Shown here piece after piece: positions 6,899 through 7,068 of a stretch of 7,068 nt of DNA (position 1 is the first letter of the stretch; the number at the start of each line of letters is the position of its first letter). This stretch comes from an uncultured Clostridia bacterium. Lineage in GTDB: Bacteria > Bacillota > Clostridia > Monoglobales > Monoglobaceae. A program made the position numbers and the translations under genes. The notes beneath the pieces were generated by a model. The model made no database searches. It was not told the origin of the DNA and worked only from the letters and a program-made list of their open reading frames with translations. Where the stretch lies: positions 1 to 7,068 of the forward strand of contig CAKSIW010000098.1 in NCBI GenBank assembly GCA_934463175.1, in the 5' to 3' direction.

Positions 6899-7039
6899 AT
6901 ATGCATATTTTTCAAAACTATTATAATAACCCTTTTCAATGTTTGCAGGTTCTATATTCAGAAAACTTGCTCCCGAATAATAACCGATTACATCACTTCC
7001 GTCATTGATATACTTTTTCTCAATAACACCATACTGCTT
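6890..7039 (-). pseudogene. Gene remnant, possibly AbiEi/DUF6088-like antitoxin
   Basis: A minus-strand stretch of 49 sense codons ends with TAA at 6890-6892 and is preceded by an in-frame TAA at 7040-7042. It has no ATG, GTG or TTG near its start. It reads KQYGVIEKKYINDGSDV followed by IGYYSGASFLN, protein-like sequence that, from memory, resembles the G-Y-x-S-G...LN segment of AbiEi-type/DUF6088 antitoxins. The usual following LGL-T-TQ part is missing. The stop codon overlaps the last repeat of the adjacent array. This is probably the decayed 3' part of a gene whose beginning lies past the right edge. The family assignment is tentative. Confidence 0.35.
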
Positions 7040-7068
7040 TTAACCTGCACCGTCACATCTGCTATAAT

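Overview
The window looks like low-to-moderate G+C Clostridia (Firmicutes/Bacillota) DNA, probably from a gut or biomass-associated lineage. The pointers are an S-layer-homology (SLH) surface protein with a glycine-rich linker, a membrane-anchored sensory AraC-family regulator of the type common in Paenibacillus and Clostridia, strong AGGAGG ribosome binding sites, consensus sigma-A promoters and GTG starts. The order assignment is inference.

Layout. Positions 1-2030 (minus strand) hold the N-terminal 676 residues of a secreted SLH protein that runs off the left edge. It has a signal peptide, a beta-sandwich-like domain, a helical repeat region, a Gly/Pro/Thr linker, an SLH triplet and the start of a second SLH module. 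The divergent spacer 2031-2348 carries one promoter for each direction. The SLH promoter has two phased A-tracts upstream; the regulator promoter is a perfect TTGACA-17-TATAAT. Positions 2349-4670 (plus) encode a 773-residue regulator with two membrane helices, a Cache-like outer sensor, a degenerate GGDEF-like region and an AraC DNA-binding domain. A strong hairpin (4677-4721) separates it from the minus-strand genes that follow.

The right third reads on the minus strand and looks like an accessory, partly decayed region. At 4830-5375 is an SGNH/GDSL esterase-like reading frame that lacks the block carrying the catalytic serine. At 5503-6780 is an intact AAA_14/DUF4143 ATPase (425 residues). 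A long hairpin lies just past its stop. Its near-consensus promoter is embedded in a direct-repeat array: three exact ATTCGGT copies and one degenerate copy, all at a 23-bp period, plus an inverted half-site over the start of transcription. Beyond it, 6890-7039 holds a short open stretch with no start codon, resembling part of an AbiEi/DUF6088-type antitoxin, apparently a gene relic.

How the parts may work together. The regulator probably senses an extracellular ligand and controls nearby genes; the divergent surface-protein gene is the obvious candidate target. The ATPase unit appears to be separately regulated through the repeat array. The most unusual feature is this repeat array and inverted site around the ATPase promoter, set between two gene remnants.
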